Origin: Nitrospira sp.
Lineage (GTDB): Bacteria; Nitrospirota; Nitrospiria; Nitrospirales; Nitrospiraceae
Length of the DNA: 64,000 nucleotides
NCBI GenBank assembly: GCA_029194665.1
Contig: JARFXO010000003.1
Span: 558,001 to 622,000 of the forward strand
Direction: 5' to 3'
The notes beneath the pieces were generated by a model. The model ran no database searches, had not been told where the DNA came from, and worked only from the letters and a program-made list of their open reading frames with translations. The translations under genes and the position numbers were made by a program. Shown piece by piece: positions 51,350 through 60,052 of the stretch. Position 1 is the stretch's first letter. Each line of letters begins with the position of its first letter.

Positions 51350-52366
51350 TTAACGGTGAGCCGTCCGATCCGTTCGTTGATCGGGAGCAACAGAGGAAGC
51401 GTGAGCCCGTTTCACGTGGCTGCGGAACCGTGCCGGGGGCACCTCGAACTGGCGTTTGAACGCTCGATTGAAGGAAGGCTCCGACTCATATCCCACATCG
51501 TTTGCCACTTCGGCCACGCTCTTGTTGGTTGACGCCAACAGCTGGGCGGCGAGTTGCAGCCTCCAGCGTGTGAGATATCCTATCGGCGTGTCTGACAGAT
51601 AATGCCGAAATCGTTCAGCCAACACGGAACGAGACACACCGACCTCATTCGCGAGGGAGGCGATTGTCCAGGGCTGAGCCGGCTGTTTATGCAGGAGCGC
51701 GAGGGCCTTTCCCACATCCGGGTCGCGCACGCCGGCCAGCCAGCCCGTTTGCGTCGGCGGCAATTTCTGGATGTACCGGCGCAACGTTTCTATGAACAAC
51801 ACTTCGGACAATTTGGCGATGACGGCGGCGCCGCCTGGGCCTGCGGCCTCAGCGTGATCGACGGAATATCGAAAGTTGTTCTCCAACCACTGTCCTGATG
51901 GGCTGTCCCGTATATGGACCTTGACGATCGGGGGGAGTCCGGCCAGGAAGACCTGACCGAGTTGCAAGTCGCAGGTCAGGTAGCCGCAGATCAGCTTGGT
52001 AAGCTCTCCTCCACCTCCAAATTGAGAGATCATACGTCCTTCGGCCAGCACCGGTCGGAGAAGTGTCGTACTGTCGATCGGTGTGATGGGAGGTCCGTTG
52101 CCCATTAAGTGCGCATCGCCGTGCGGGGCCATCACAATATCGCCGGCTTCAAGGGGTACTGTCCGGCCGTCTTCTTCGGTACGAACGTAACCTCGTCCTT
52201 CGGTGACCATGTGAAAGATAATGACGTGCTTTGGATGGGCGGGGAGATACGATGCTATTGTACCTCCGTCGGGTTGGCCTGCACACCAGGGCGACGAGAA
52301 TTCTCCATAGAAGAACACCGCGCCGTCCAGTTTCACGGCTTTCAGGACTTCTGAAAGTACATCCAT
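51350..52366 (-). CDS. AraC-family transcriptional regulator with cupin sensor domain
   Basis: A 338-residue regulator. The N-terminal 200 residues are an AraC-type cupin (AHPKHVIIFHMVTEGRGYVR, VPLEAGDIVMAPHGDAHLMG). The C-terminal 100 residues are the double helix-turn-helix: WTIASLANEVGVSRSVLAER, FRHYLSDTPIGYLTRWRLQL, AQLLASTNKSVAEVANDVGY, ESEPSFNRAFKRQFEVPP. I start at ATG 52366; the frame is open further but matches nothing. It is divergent from the methyltransferase gene, with repeated TGCTAAG words between them, so it likely controls that gene and itself. Confidence 0.88.
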   Translation of the reverse strand: MDVLSEVLKAVKLDGAVFFYGEFSSPWCAGQPDGGTIASYLPAHPKHVIIFHMVTEGRGYVRTEEDGRTVPLEAGDIVMAPHGDAHLMGNGPPITPIDSTTLLRPVLAEGRMISQFGGGGELTKLICGYLTCDLQLGQVFLAGLPPIVKVHIRDSPSGQWLENNFRYSVDHAEAAGPGGAAVIAKLSEVLFIETLRRYIQKLPPTQTGWLAGVRDPDVGKALALLHKQPAQPWTIASLANEVGVSRSVLAERFRHYLSDTPIGYLTRWRLQLAAQLLASTNKSVAEVANDVGYESEPSFNRAFKRQFEVPPARFRSHVKRAHASSVAPDQRTDRTAHR

Positions 52367-52392
52367 ATCGATTGCTACGAGTAAGGGGTCCC

Positions 52393-52469
52393 TGCTAAGC
52401 GAATCGGACGCTCGGATAAACGAGCCGCAGCTTAGCATGCTCTTGCTAAGAGAGCCAGACGCGCTGATA
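52393..52469. promoter_or_regulatory. Repeated operator-like motifs between araC-type gene and methyltransferase gene
   Basis: TGCTAAG occurs at 52393-52399 and 52444-52450, and inverted (CTTAGCA) at 52431-52437. The two direct copies extend to a 26-base repeat (TGCTAAGnGA then C, GACGC, GATAA) spaced 51 bases apart, about five helical turns. Long direct repeats of this kind are typical AraC-family binding sites. Confidence 0.5.
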
Positions 52470-52561
52470 AGACACCAGAACGCGTCTCGCGTATGGTGCA
52501 AACAGAAACAGCGCGGCGTATGAGACATGCCGCATATCGATCAAACAAGGAGGAGGCCGTT

Positions 52562-53380
52562 ATGACAAATACAGCGATGGGTGAAATGGATGATGTAAAA
52601 ACGCGGCTCAAATCGATCTGGACAGCGGGAGACTACGATCGATTCTCACGATACATGGAAGGCGGCGCACGAGAGTTCTACGACCGGCTCAACATCGCGC
52701 CGGGATCACGGTTGCTGGACGTCGCCTGCGGGTCCGGGCAATTGGCGCTGCTGGCGGCGAAAGACGGTATTGAAGTGTCCGGCGTCGATATCGCAAGCAA
52801 CTTAGTAGAGCGGGCGCGGGCTCGCGCGCAAGGGGAGGGGCTGAAGGCTCGCTTTGAGGAGGCCGATGCAGAGGCGCTTCCGTTCGATGACGCGAGCTTC
52901 GATGTCGTGACCAGTCTGATCGGGGCGATGTTCGCCCCGCGACCCGAACTGGTCGCCAGGGAATTGCTGCGAGTGTGCGTGCCGGGAGGCACCATTGCCA
53001 TGGCCAATTGGACCCCACAGGGATTCGTCGGGCAGATGTTCAAGGCCGTCTCGAAATTCATCGCGCCGTCCGGGATGCCGTCCCCGGTACTGTGGGGCGA
53101 CGAAGCCACAGTCCGTGAGAGGCTTGGCCACGGACTCTCGGACCTCAACCTCACGAGGCGGCAGTACCTCTTCACCTATCCCTTTCCACCGTCGGAGGTC
53201 GTCGAGGTCTTTCGCCTCTATTATGGTCCAACGAATAGGGCGTTCGCCTCGCTCGATACCGACGGCCAAGCTCAATTGCGCCGGGACCTCGAATCGCTCT
53301 GGACTACCCACAACCGAGCCGGGGCCGATTGCACCACGGTGTACGGAGAATATCTTGAGGTCATCGGTGTTCGAGCGTGA
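52562..53380 (+). CDS. Class I SAM-dependent methyltransferase
   Basis: A 272-residue methyltransferase. ATG 52562 is preceded by AAGGAGG; the frame is open upstream without a signal. SAM-binding motif I is SRLLDVACGSGQLALLAAKD, motif II VSGVDIASNLVERAR, the adenine-contact region EEADAEALPFDDASFDVVTS, and post motif GGTIAMANWTPQGFVGQMF. It resembles UbiE-like small-molecule methyltransferases. The substrate is unknown. The divergent AraC regulator suggests induction by a small molecule. Confidence 0.87.
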   Translation: MTNTAMGEMDDVKTRLKSIWTAGDYDRFSRYMEGGAREFYDRLNIAPGSRLLDVACGSGQLALLAAKDGIEVSGVDIASNLVERARARAQGEGLKARFEEADAEALPFDDASFDVVTSLIGAMFAPRPELVARELLRVCVPGGTIAMANWTPQGFVGQMFKAVSKFIAPSGMPSPVLWGDEATVRERLGHGLSDLNLTRRQYLFTYPFPPSEVVEVFRLYYGPTNRAFASLDTDGQAQLRRDLESLWTTHNRAGADCTTVYGEYLEVIGVRA

Positions 53381-53486
53381 CAGGAAGTGGCCCACAATAC
53401 GACAAGATCGCACTCCAGTTCCGTGCACAACATAATGACGTAAAGTCGGAGACAATCCATCGTCTACCATTCGCAAGGAGGCTGTC

Positions 53487-55178
53487 ATGAAACCATTACG
53501 ATTGCTCGGGTTGATTAGAAGGAAGCAGGCCATGAAGTGCTCTCAGGTCATCGCACTTGCCGCAGCTGCTCTACTTGTATATGTCGCTCCCAGTTGGGCC
53601 ACAGAGCCGACGGCGGAGCATGCGCCAACGCAAGACCATTCTGACACGGTTCCTCTCTATACGGACCTCGGCTCTCACCACAAACGCATTTCCACGCGAG
53701 TCGCGGCCACACAACAGTACTTCGACCAGGGCCTGCGACTTGTCTACGGATTCAACCATGCGGAAGCGATCCGCTCATTCACACGTGCTGCAGAGCTCGA
53801 TCCCACCTGCGCCATGTGCTACTGGGGGATTGCACTCGCCTACGGGCCCCACGTCAACGCTCCGATGGACAAGGCGAGCGGACTTGCGGCCTATGCGGCG
53901 TTGCAGAGAGCGCTGGCGCTCAAGTCCCACGCCACGGCGCAGGAGCGCGCGTACATCGAGGCGCTCGCGCAACGTTACGAGGCGGACCCACCTGTGGATC
54001 GTGCCAGGTTGGACGCGTCGTATTCACGCGCCATGGGACAGGTCGCCAAGACCTACCCCAAGGACCTCGATGCTGCAACACTGTACGCCGAATCGCTGAT
54101 GGACCTCCGCCCATGGAACTACTGGCGTCCTGACGGTACTCCATACCCCGAGACCAAGGAAATCGTACGCCAGCTGGAGAGGGTCCTCACGGGCAACCCA
54201 AATCACCCCGGCGCCTGTCATTACTACATCCACGCAGTCGAAGCAGTGAACCCAAAGGCCGCCGTGCCCTGCGCCGAACGACTTGCTAAGCTCATGCCCG
54301 GAGCAGGACACATGGTCCACATGCCCTCGCACATCTTCATCCGTGTCGGGCGGTGGAACGATGCCGTGCAGGCCAACCACCATGCCATCCACTCCGACGA
54401 GGAGTTCATCGACGGGCAACGTCCGATGGGCGTCTATCCGCTCGCGTACTACCCCCACAACATCCACTTTCTCGCCTTCGCTTCCACAATGGCGGGCCGT
54501 AGTGCCCAGGCGATCGAGGCGGCCAACACACTCACCACCAAGGTGAACCTCGACGCTGCGCGCCAGGTCGGAATGCTGCAGGAAATGCTGCCGTACCACT
54601 CACTCACGCTCACAACGTTTGGAAAATGGGACAAGGTACTTGCTGAACCGCTTCCGCCGGAGGACATCCGATTCTCGTACGGCATGGCCTCCTACGCCAA
54701 AGGCGTAGCGCATGCCGCCAAAGGAGAGTGGGCAGAGGCGCAGGCAGCGCTGGACGTGGTGAAGACGATCGACGCAGCGACGCCCGACGGTGCTGAAGGC
54801 AAGACGTCGCTCTCGGTCGCTGTACATGCGCTGTCCGGCGAGGTCGCAACTCGCCGTGGTGACCTCGACGCAGGCATCGATCACTTCCGGGATGCGGCCA
54901 AGATCGAGGACGCGGGACTCTACTTCGAACCGCCCAAGTGGTACTACCCAATCAGGCACTCGCTCGGTGCCGCTCTGTTGAAAGCGGGACGCCATGCCGA
55001 GGCCGAGAAGGTGTATCAGGAGGACCTTCGTCGCTTCCCCGAGAACGGCTGGTCCTTGTTTGGACTGGCGCAAGCACTCCGGGCACAGGGGAAGGACACC
55101 GAGGCGGCTGCAGTGGACGCTCGCTTCCGCCGAGCGTGGCCAGACGCCGATGTAACGCTCACTGCATCGAGGTTCTAG
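53487..55178 (+). CDS. Exported TPR-repeat protein
   Basis: A 563-residue protein with AAGGAGG before ATG 53487 and an N-terminal signal (VIALAAAALLVYVAPSWATE; an internal ATG 15 codons in would give a shorter leader). Repeated TPR-like pairs follow: QGLRLVYGFNHAEAIRSFTR, AAELDPTCAMCYWGIALAYG, and near the end LGAALLKAGRHAEAEKVYQE, WSLFGLAQALRAQGKDTEAA. A conserved centre has GACHYYIHAVE and MPSHIFIRVGRWNDA, features shared by a broad family of periplasmic TPR proteins of unknown function. The C-x-x-C in DPTCAMCYWG could bind metal or form a disulfide. Confidence 0.82.
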   Translation: MKPLRLLGLIRRKQAMKCSQVIALAAAALLVYVAPSWATEPTAEHAPTQDHSDTVPLYTDLGSHHKRISTRVAATQQYFDQGLRLVYGFNHAEAIRSFTRAAELDPTCAMCYWGIALAYGPHVNAPMDKASGLAAYAALQRALALKSHATAQERAYIEALAQRYEADPPVDRARLDASYSRAMGQVAKTYPKDLDAATLYAESLMDLRPWNYWRPDGTPYPETKEIVRQLERVLTGNPNHPGACHYYIHAVEAVNPKAAVPCAERLAKLMPGAGHMVHMPSHIFIRVGRWNDAVQANHHAIHSDEEFIDGQRPMGVYPLAYYPHNIHFLAFASTMAGRSAQAIEAANTLTTKVNLDAARQVGMLQEMLPYHSLTLTTFGKWDKVLAEPLPPEDIRFSYGMASYAKGVAHAAKGEWAEAQAALDVVKTIDAATPDGAEGKTSLSVAVHALSGEVATRRGDLDAGIDHFRDAAKIEDAGLYFEPPKWYYPIRHSLGAALLKAGRHAEAEKVYQEDLRRFPENGWSLFGLAQALRAQGKDTEAAAVDARFRRAWPDADVTLTASRF

Positions 55179-55214
55179 CTAACGGAGAACTGCAGAAAAC
55201 GGGGCGGAGCGCCT

Positions 55215-55245
55215 GGGGTCGGATCGGCGTAAGCCTTCCGACCCC
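55215..55245. terminator. Hairpin terminator after the TPR gene
   Basis: GGGGTCGGA (55215-55223) and TCCGACCCC (55237-55245) form a perfect 9-bp stem with a 13-base loop, followed by TTGTT. It lies 37 bases after the TPR stop and also before the end of the convergent HNH gene. Confidence 0.65.
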
Positions 55246-55337
55246 TTGTTACATTCCTGCCGGTTTGAAAAGCGCTCGTGCGCGAAACCCTCAGTTTTGG
55301 AACTCCTGTTTTGGAGCAGGACGCTGGGTCGGCTTGG

Positions 55338-55649
55338 TCACGATGCGTTGTTGCGTTTGAGCAGGTTGGCGAAGGGTGTGAAGGGTCTGTCCGGCTCTCG
55401 ACTCGAGGGAGACTCATGTGGCCCGCCACTTACCTGATCGCGCTGATGCTCATTGTCATGACAGTAGAGGCAGAGTAATTCCCAGTTGCTGCCGTCCGGC
55501 GGGTTGTTGTGATGGTTGTGGTCCTTGTGGTGGACCGTGAGTTGGCTCAGCTTTTTGCCGTCAAATTCTCGTCCGCAGTGGGCGCAGATCCAAGGGAGTA
55601 TTTTCAGCGCACGCGATCGGTAGGGCTGCTCGTGGTTGCTCCGTACCAT
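55338..55649 (-). CDS. YajD-like HNH nuclease
   Basis: A 103-residue protein close in layout to E. coli YajD: YRSRALKILPWICAHCGREF (first C-x2-C), LTVHHKDHNHHNNPPDGSNW (HNH core H-H and N), ELLCLYCHDNEH (second C-x2-C-H), and a C-terminal PFTPFANLL. HNH proteins are metal-dependent DNA nucleases; the biological role of YajD is not known. I start at ATG 55649, which has GGAGG five bases upstream, rather than the GTG 8 codons earlier. It is convergent with the TPR gene. Confidence 0.88.
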   Translation of the reverse strand: MVRSNHEQPYRSRALKILPWICAHCGREFDGKKLSQLTVHHKDHNHHNNPPDGSNWELLCLYCHDNEHQRDQVSGGPHESPSSREPDRPFTPFANLLKRNNAS

Positions 55650-55820
55650 GCGAGCCTCCATGAAAAAGGCCACTCGTTACAGCGCCCTACTATACCAAAT
55701 CAGCCGTACCATGCACTATCAACGATCCACGATACCACTCCTTTGTACCGGTGGTGGGGCACCCGCGTCAGACTCTTGAATGGGGGCGGAAGACCCATGC
55801 TCGGACCCCAAACGCTTGCG

Positions 55821-55850
55821 TTGCCACATTTTCCCCTTCGGTGTTAGACT
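55821..55850 (+). promoter_or_regulatory. Promoter of the sigma-54 activator gene
   Basis: TTGCCA (55821-55826), an 18-base spacer and TAGACT (55845-55850) with a TG extension. It lies 46 bases before ATG 55896, leaving a short leader. Confidence 0.5.
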
Positions 55851-55895
55851 CCGTTCCCGTGATTCCTCCCCCGGTCACTCAATCGGTGGTCGAAT

Positions 55896-58301
55896 ATGAT
55901 ACCGTCTCTTGAAGGTGAATCCGCTGCACCGCAGAACTATATCACCGACAACACAACGGAGACTGGAACGATCCTTCGGAGTATCCTCGAGGGAGTGGGA
56001 GCCAAAGTCGGCGAACAGTTTTTCCCGACTCTTGTGCAACAGTTGGCGACCTGGCTGGGAGTAGACTACGCGTATATCTCGGAACTGAACGAAGACGATG
56101 GCCGGTTCCGCTCAAAAGCGGGATGGGGCAAAGGCCAGTCGCTGCCGCCGTTCGAGGTCCCGGCTCGAGGTCCCTGTGAGACGGTTTTGACAGGCCGGTG
56201 TGTGCACCATCCAAGCAAGCTCCGCGAACTCTATCCCCATGTCCGATTGATTCAGGATATCGGTGTCGAGAGCTATTGCGGCGTTCCGGTCGTCGATGCC
56301 TCCGCCCGTGTCGTCGGGCATCTGGCCATCATGGATTCCCGACCGATGCCGGATCACGTGCGTGCGACCTCCATCCTAGGCATCTTCGCGATGCGCGCCG
56401 CTGCCGAATTCGAACGGCTGCGGTTCGAACGTGCTCTGCGCAAAAGCGACTTGACTCTGCGCAAGATCGATGAAGGTACCGCGGCCGCGACCGGAGCCGC
56501 GTTTTTTCCGTCGCTGGTCAGAAATCTGGCCGAGGCCCTCCAGACTAAATACGCGTTCGTCTCCAAATTCGTCGAGGGCAATCGGGCGCGCGTGCGGACG
56601 CTGGCGTTCTGGAACGGCAACGGCTTCCTCGACAATTTTGAATACGACCTGTCGCACACCCCCTGCGAGCGCGTGTTGGGCGGCGAGGTGTGTTTGTTTC
56701 CGGAGAACGTCCAAGACTGCTTTCCAGCGCATCGGGAAGACCTGGCCAAACTGGGCGTCGAGAGTTACTTGGCAATTCCGGTATCGGACCGCTCCGGCAC
56801 AGTGATGGGCCACCTGGCCGTGATGGATACCAAGCCGATGCACGATGATCCGCGTGTGCTGTCGGTCTTCAAGATCTTCGGCGTTCGAGCCGGCGCCGAA
56901 CTGGAACGAGAACGGATGGACGCCCAGCTCAAAGACAACGAAGAACGGTTGCGCGACCTGTTCGACGAGGCGCCGATCGCTTACGTGAACGAAGGCTTGG
57001 ATTCCAGGTTCATCCGCGCCAACCGAACGGCCATGAAGACGCTGGGCATTACGCCTGATCAAGTGGATGGGACCTATGGGTTCTCATTCATACCCAACAC
57101 ACCGGACGCTCAACGACGTCTCAAGGAAGCCTTCGACTCGATCGGCAAGGGCATCGACACGAGCGGTGTGGTGCTCGAGCTCCGCCGAAAGGACAATGGC
57201 AAGCCGCTTTGGATCAAGTGGTGGTCGCGACCTGACCCGAGCGGCATCTACACCCGCACGATGTTTGTAGACATCACTGAGCAGGTGCTGATGGAGCAGG
57301 AAAAGGCCCGGCTCGAAGCCCAGGCCCTGTATCTCCAAGAAGAGATCAAAGGGACGCATAACTTCGAGGAATTGATCGGGTCGTCCACCTCGCTGAAGAA
57401 AGTGCTGAAATATGTCGAACGAGTCGCTCCGACTGATTCGACGGTGCTCGTGACCGGTGAGACCGGGACCGGGAAGGAGCTGATCGCGCGTGCGATCCAC
57501 AATCTGAGTCCTCGCAAACACAAGCCGCTGGTGAAGGTCAACTGCGCGGCGATTCCGGCCGGCCTCATCGAAAGCGAACTCTTTGGGCATGAGAAGGGCG
57601 CTTTCACCGGCGCGTTGACAAAAAAGATGGGCCGCTTCGAAGTGGCCGATAAGGGCACGATCTTTCTAGACGAAATCGGTGAATTGCCGCTGGACCTGCA
57701 ATCCAAACTGTTGCGTGTCTTGCAGGAGGGCGAGTTCGAACGGGTCGGCGGCATACAGACGTTCAAGGTGAATGTGCGAGTGATCGCCGCCACGAACCGA
57801 GACCTCGAACAGCTGGCCAAGACCGGTCAATACCGGCCCGATCTCTATTACCGTCTCAACGTATTTCCTGTTCATTTGCCTGCGCTGAGAGAACGCGAAG
57901 GAGACATTCCATTGCTGGCGCAGTATTTTGTCCGCAAGTTCTCCGCAAATCTCGGCAAGAAGCTCGACCGGATCCCGGAGCGGATGATCACGGCACTGCA
58001 GCGCTATCAGTGGCCGGGCAATATCCGGGAGCTGGAGCATGTGATCGAGCGGGCCGTGATCCTCAGTGAGGGGCATGAGTTGGAGCCGATCGACTGGCTC
58101 TCATCATCGAACGGGAAAGGCGGATACGCCAAGACGATGACGCTGGAAGAAATGGAACGAGAGCACATCCTCGATGTGCTGGAACAGACCAGCTGGCGCG
58201 TTAGCGGCGACAAGGGCGCGGCCAAAATCCTCGGACTCAATCCCACCACGCTGGAAGCCAGGATGAAGAGGCTTGGAATCGAGCGCAAGACGAAACACTA
58301 G
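55896..58301 (+). CDS. Sigma-54-dependent activator with two GAF domains and a PAS domain (FhlA-like)
   Basis: An 801-residue enhancer-binding protein. Two similar GAF domains come first (about residues 25-180 and 205-350; note VESYCGVPVVDASARVVGHL in one and VESYLAIPVSDRSGTVMGHL in the other), then a PAS domain (about 355-470, FDEAPIAYVNEGLDSRFIRA). The AAA+ domain (500-735) has Walker A GETGTGKE near 522, the sigma-54-contacting GAFTGA loop near 569, Walker B GTIFLDEIGELP and the R-finger region. A Fis-type HTH closes it (KGAAKILGLNPTTLEARMKR). It should activate sigma-54 promoters; an excellent -24/-12 element lies 170 bases downstream of its stop, before the STAS gene. The signal is probably a small molecule sensed by GAF/PAS. 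Confidence 0.93.
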   Translation: MIPSLEGESAAPQNYITDNTTETGTILRSILEGVGAKVGEQFFPTLVQQLATWLGVDYAYISELNEDDGRFRSKAGWGKGQSLPPFEVPARGPCETVLTGRCVHHPSKLRELYPHVRLIQDIGVESYCGVPVVDASARVVGHLAIMDSRPMPDHVRATSILGIFAMRAAAEFERLRFERALRKSDLTLRKIDEGTAAATGAAFFPSLVRNLAEALQTKYAFVSKFVEGNRARVRTLAFWNGNGFLDNFEYDLSHTPCERVLGGEVCLFPENVQDCFPAHREDLAKLGVESYLAIPVSDRSGTVMGHLAVMDTKPMHDDPRVLSVFKIFGVRAGAELERERMDAQLKDNEERLRDLFDEAPIAYVNEGLDSRFIRANRTAMKTLGITPDQVDGTYGFSFIPNTPDAQRRLKEAFDSIGKGIDTSGVVLELRRKDNGKPLWIKWWSRPDPSGIYTRTMFVDITEQVLMEQEKARLEAQALYLQEEIKGTHNFEELIGSSTSLKKVLKYVERVAPTDSTVLVTGETGTGKELIARAIHNLSPRKHKPLVKVNCAAIPAGLIESELFGHEKGAFTGALTKKMGRFEVADKGTIFLDEIGELPLDLQSKLLRVLQEGEFERVGGIQTFKVNVRVIAATNRDLEQLAKTGQYRPDLYYRLNVFPVHLPALREREGDIPLLAQYFVRKFSANLGKKLDRIPERMITALQRYQWPGNIRELEHVIERAVILSEGHELEPIDWLSSSNGKGGYAKTMTLEEMEREHILDVLEQTSWRVSGDKGAAKILGLNPTTLEARMKRLGIERKTKH

Positions 58302-58327
58302 CCACGAATTCGTCCTTTTCCCCATTC

Positions 58328-58375
58328 TCCCAAGAAAATTTCCCAACATTTCGTGACGGTCCCAATATCTTGGGA
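58328..58375. promoter_or_regulatory. Inverted-repeat upstream activator site candidate
   Basis: TCCCAAGA (58328-58335) and TCTTGGGA (58368-58375) are a perfect inverted pair with centres 40 bases apart. Two further TCCCAA words lie between them at 58341 and 58360. The cluster sits 100-145 bases before a -24/-12 promoter, the usual distance for an enhancer-binding protein. A weak terminator for the upstream gene is the alternative. Confidence 0.5.
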
Positions 58376-58473
58376 ATTGCCTCATCTGTGCTGATTCGAT
58401 CTTCCTTGCCGGTCGTGCCAAATAATCGCCGTAGATCTATAGCTTAGACCGAATTCGTTGCCTCATCGCTCTG

Positions 58474-58489
58474 TGGCATCTCTGTTGCT
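58474..58489 (+). promoter_or_regulatory. Sigma-54 (-24/-12) promoter upstream of the STAS/ECF operon
   Basis: TGGCATCTCTGTTGCT matches the sigma-54 consensus, with GG and GC exactly 10 bases apart. Transcription would begin near 58500, about 34 bases before ATG 58534. Confidence 0.75.
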
Positions 58490-58533
58490 CAATACCCTGC
58501 CATCGAACTGATGCTGAAGGAGATGAGGAGACG

Positions 58534-58803
58534 ATGCTGAAGATCACGAAGGTTCAGGAGAGCGGGAACGATGTGCTCCTGAAGCTGGAAGGCAAGATAA
58601 CGGATCAATGGGCGGCGCTGCTTGATGAGGAATGCCGTTCCTATCTGCGGAAGAGAAAGTCCGTGTATTTGGATTGTTCCCACGTCGAGTACATCGATAT
58701 GAGAGGAATTGAGGCGGTGAATAACCTCCCTCACAGACACGTGATCATAATGAGCGCTCCGGCCCTCGTGACGGAGCTGCTTCAGATTGGAGGCCGGTCA
58801 TGA
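58534..58803 (+). CDS. STAS-domain (anti-anti-sigma-like) protein
   Basis: An 89-residue protein preceded by GAGGAG. It has the STAS outline: LKITKVQESGNDVLLKLEGK, an L-D-C-S-H-V-E-Y-I-D-M-R-G-I core where the D-S/T-S-G phosphosite of SpoIIAA becomes YIDMRGIEAV, and VIIMSAPALVTELLQIGG. The usual phosphoserine is absent, so simple kinase-controlled switching is unlikely. It lies under a sigma-54 promoter and overlaps the sigma factor gene by 4 bases (ATGA). Confidence 0.75.
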   Translation: MLKITKVQESGNDVLLKLEGKITDQWAALLDEECRSYLRKRKSVYLDCSHVEYIDMRGIEAVNNLPHRHVIIMSAPALVTELLQIGGRS

Positions 58804-59528
58804 ACGCAGCAACCACGACCTATACAGAACCATTTGGGCGCCCTTCGTCTCTTGATGGTCAGTCCTTATCGATATCGATGAGGACTGTAGTAACCACTGC
58901 CGAACACCAGCTGATCGCCAGGCTTCGGAAGGGAGAGGAGCGAGCCTTCGACGAGTTGGTCAACAAGCATCATGACGTACTGATTCGCATGGCCATAGGG
59001 TATGTGGCGGATCGGGAAGCGGCGGAAGAAGTCGTCCAGGATACCTGGATGGCGGTGATCGAAGGGTTAAATCGATTTGAAGGCCGGTCATCACTCAGGA
59101 CCTGGATCTTTGGGATCATGATTCACAAGGCCAAGGATCGAGGAGTGCGCGAAAAACGGCACAGGACTTTCTCCTCCTTCGAGTCTGCCGACGATGACAG
59201 CGAGGAAGCGGTTGATCCATCTCGGTTTCACCGGTCCGGTGAATGGGCCGGCTCCTGGGCCCTTCCGCCTCAGCCATGGGACGACCAGACACCGGAGAAG
59301 CTCTTGGCATCACAGCAGGCGGTCGATGCCATGAATCGGGCTATTGAGGCGTTACCACGGGCCTTGAAGGACGTCTTGATCTTGCGTGATGTCGAGGGAG
59401 TCGGCACAACGGAGGTTTGCGAAGCCTTGAGGATTACTGAAACAAATCTGTATGTCAGGCTCCATCGGGCCAGAGAGCGGGTGCGCCAGGCAGTGGAGAC
59501 CTATCTGGAAGGGCAATCTACTGTGTAA
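58800..59528 (+). CDS. ECF-type RNA polymerase sigma factor
   Basis: A 242-residue sigma factor. Region 2 is visible as LIARLRKGEERAFDELVNKH and EAAEEVVQDTWMAVIEGLNR, RSSLRTWIFGIMIHKAKDR; a longer acidic linker follows (SADDDSEEAVDPS), then region 4 as IEALPRALKDVLILRDVEGV, TTEVCEALRITETNLYVRLH, RARERVR. The ATG at 58800 overlaps the STAS stop; the first 30 residues are an unusual extension. It is followed by a zinc-finger anti-sigma gene. Transcription from a sigma-54 promoter would make this a sigma cascade. Confidence 0.88.
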   Translation: MNAATTTYTEPFGRPSSLDGQSLSISMRTVVTTAEHQLIARLRKGEERAFDELVNKHHDVLIRMAIGYVADREAAEEVVQDTWMAVIEGLNRFEGRSSLRTWIFGIMIHKAKDRGVREKRHRTFSSFESADDDSEEAVDPSRFHRSGEWAGSWALPPQPWDDQTPEKLLASQQAVDAMNRAIEALPRALKDVLILRDVEGVGTTEVCEALRITETNLYVRLHRARERVRQAVETYLEGQSTV

Positions 59529-59578
59529 GGAAACGCCGTAAGGACCGACTCAGTCATAAGTACTGAAGGAGGGCCTTT

Positions 59579-59863
59579 ATGATGGCACAGGAAGAGGGGC
59601 AACCGACTCTCTCAGAGATAACCTGCCGAGAGATCGTGCAGTGGGCCTCGGCCTACCTCGATGAATATGTCGGAGACGAGCGGAAGCGTCAAATAGCCAT
59701 GCATTTGGCCATCTGTGCCGGTTGCGAGAGCTATGTGAAACAGATTGCGACGGTTCGAGCACTGCTGAGATTACTGCCCAAGGCCGTCGAACAACCATCC
59801 GATTCTCACCGATTGCGCCAGGCCTTTGCTGAGCGGGCAGGCCCATCACCAGCCGGTAGTTGA
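59579..59863 (+). CDS. Zinc-finger (ZAS/zf-HC2) anti-sigma factor
   Basis: A 94-residue protein with GAAGGAGG upstream. C16 (EITCREIVQWASAYLDEYVG) and MHLAICAGCESYVKQI supply the C-x(n)-H-x3-C-x2-C zinc site of ZAS anti-sigma factors. It lacks a transmembrane helix, so it is soluble and perhaps redox-sensitive, like RsrA or ChrR-type regulators. It lies 50 bases after the ECF sigma gene, its presumed target. Confidence 0.85.
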   Translation: MMAQEEGQPTLSEITCREIVQWASAYLDEYVGDERKRQIAMHLAICAGCESYVKQIATVRALLRLLPKAVEQPSDSHRLRQAFAERAGPSPAGS

Positions 59864-59899
59864 TGTTCTACGCTGCTGTCTCGATTTATGTCTGTGTAA

Positions 59900-60052
59900 G
59901 AGTTTCTTTTCTCAGCGGTTGTCCGTGATAAGCTGTATCTCAACAATAGTGAAGCTGTCCGCTCCCGGTGGCTCTCGGATATTCCAGGCTATGTGCAGAA
60001 GGCTGATGCCAACTGGCCGGAGGTTCAGAAGCAGACCAAGGTGCAGGAATAG
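59900..60052 (+). pseudogene. C-terminal remnant of a YHS-domain protein
   Basis: Fifty codons without a start encode RDKLYLNNSEAVRSRWLSDI and PGYVQKADANWPEVQKQ before TAG 60052. The phrase K-L-Y-L-N-x-S then W-x-x-D-I-P-G-x-x-x-K-A-D-A-N-W-P is the C-terminus of small YHS-domain proteins. A stop (TAA 59897) blocks the frame upstream and the YHS metal-binding part is missing. Confidence 0.5.

Noticed and set aside
54024-54599. Long antisense open frame inside the TPR gene
   Set aside because: It is a GC-driven shadow of a clearly coding plus-strand gene, with unusual His/Val-rich composition.
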